Source: Gottschalkia purinilytica
GTDB taxonomy: Bacteria > Bacillota > Clostridia > Tissierellales > Gottschalkiaceae
Direction: 5' to 3'
DNA: 64,000 bases
NCBI RefSeq assembly: GCF_001190785.1
Contig: NZ_LGSS01000004.1
Coordinates: 180,798 to 244,797, forward strand
In this document: piece by piece, positions 63,595 to 64,000 of the stretch
How the letters are laid out: each line of letters starts with the position of its first letter
Numbering within the stretch: the first letter of the stretch is position 1
The notes under the pieces: model-generated
What the model was told of the DNA's origin: nothing
Seen by the model: only the letters and a program-made list of their open reading frames with translations
Databases searched by the model: none
Made by a program: the position numbers and the translations under genes

Positions 63595-64000
63595 TTATTT
63601 TTTCTTTTTTAGTACTACTTTTCTAGCTGACTCAGCAATATTTTCAGGAGTAAGACCATATTTCTTCAATAAGTCATCACCACTTCCAGATTCGCCGAAA
63701 GTATCATTAACTCCAACTCTAATTAAAGGAACTGGGTAATTTTCAGAAATAACTTCTGCAACAGCACTTCCTAGTCCACCTATTACATTGTGTTCTTCTG
63801 CTGTCACTATTGCACCTGTTTCTTTTGCTGATTTTATTATAATATCTTGATCTATAGGCTTTATTGTATGTATATTTATAACTCTAGCATTAATCCCTTC
63901 TTTTGATAATATCTCTTTAGCTTCTAATGCCATAGATACCATAATTCCTGTTCCTATTATAGTTACATCATTTCCATCTGATATTTGAATCCCTTTTCCA
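63595..64000 (-). CDS. transketolase C-terminal subunit, 5' part beyond window edge
   Basis: The frame is open from the right edge, so only the last 134 residues are present and the start lies outside. Visible are [16 protein letters not shown] and [16 protein letters not shown], then [19 protein letters not shown] and [15 protein letters not shown], which form the transketolase C-terminal (nucleotide-independent) domain. In Clostridia the enzyme is often split into two genes, the N-terminal one normally adjacent upstream. It moves two-carbon units in the non-oxidative pentose phosphate pathway. Confidence 0.9.
   Translation of the reverse strand, partial: GKGIQISDGNDVTIIGTGIMVSMALEAKEILSKEGINARVINIHTIKPIDQDIIIKSAKETGAIVTAEEHNVIGGLGSAVAEVISENYPVPLIRVGVNDTFGESGSGDDLLKKYGLTPENIAESARKVVLKKKK

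Overview
The window is AT-rich (clearly below 35% GC) and reads as the chromosome of a low-GC Clostridia species, probably Peptostreptococcaceae-like. This rests on gene content and order (pyk-pfkA-dnaE; whiA-HPr; yvcK-rapZ-PHP-murB; hprK-uvrC; uvrA-uvrB; ftsE-ftsX-M23-ctpA-PDZ protein), on strong GGAGG-type ribosome sites, on frequent TTG/GTG starts and on a single-chain pyruvate:ferredoxin oxidoreductase. The genus is inference. I saw no rRNA, tRNA, CRISPR array, complete insertion sequence or transposase.

Region 1 (1-6523) is an accessory defence-type island. It holds a gene running off the left edge, a 5'-truncated remnant resembling the C-terminal part of a SIR2-like protein, a small Xre regulator, a 44-codon ORF and a 677-residue putative restriction endonuclease on the + strand. 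Facing these on the - strand is an operon of a Dam-like (alpha) adenine methyltransferase, a second small Xre regulator and a beta-class N6/N4 methyltransferase. The methylase promoter overlaps a perfect 16-bp inverted repeat. Together this looks like a Type II (probably Type IIS, asymmetric-site) restriction-modification system. It abuts the 3' end of an rlmD/rumA-like rRNA methyltransferase gene; I recall such gene ends serving as integration sites in other Firmicutes.

Region 2 (6524-24671) is mainly housekeeping: rlmD-like gene, membrane MutS-like ATPase, fxsA, a YbgC thioesterase, pyk, pfkA, pgpA and dnaE. It then passes into a loose stretch with two small membrane proteins (one broken by an in-frame stop), an Xre regulator, a leucine-rich-repeat protein with plant-type repeats, a 1.4-kb gene-free region, and an orphan AgrA-like LytTR regulator. 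That regulator's receiver has lost its phosphorylation site, and it has three 21-bp-phased boxes upstream.

Region 3 (24672-44430) is the catabolite-control and envelope block (HPr, whiA, Nudix, a TIM-barrel protein, yvcK, rapZ, PHP, murB), then an array of degenerate ~120-bp tandem repeats, an orphan sugar-binding protein, GIY-YIG and tandem HD-GYP proteins, nifJ, a second PHP protein, hprK, uvrC and two membrane proteins. HPr and HprK are encoded about 15 kb apart.

Region 4 (44569-64000) carries uvrBA with a LexA box, a lipoprotein, the division/peptidoglycan cluster (ftsE, ftsX, two M23 peptidases, ctpA, a MinJ-like PDZ protein), a collapsed pseudogene of a sugar-ABC ATPase, 5-formyl-THF cyclo-ligase, a LonC-type protease, a PrcB-domain protein and the 3' end of a transketolase C-terminal subunit gene.

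The most unusual items are the two-active-site restriction enzyme candidate with its palindromic control region, the pseudo-receiver LytTR regulator with phased boxes, the ~120-bp repeat array, and the matching loss of a sugar ABC transporter (orphan binding protein plus ATPase fossil).
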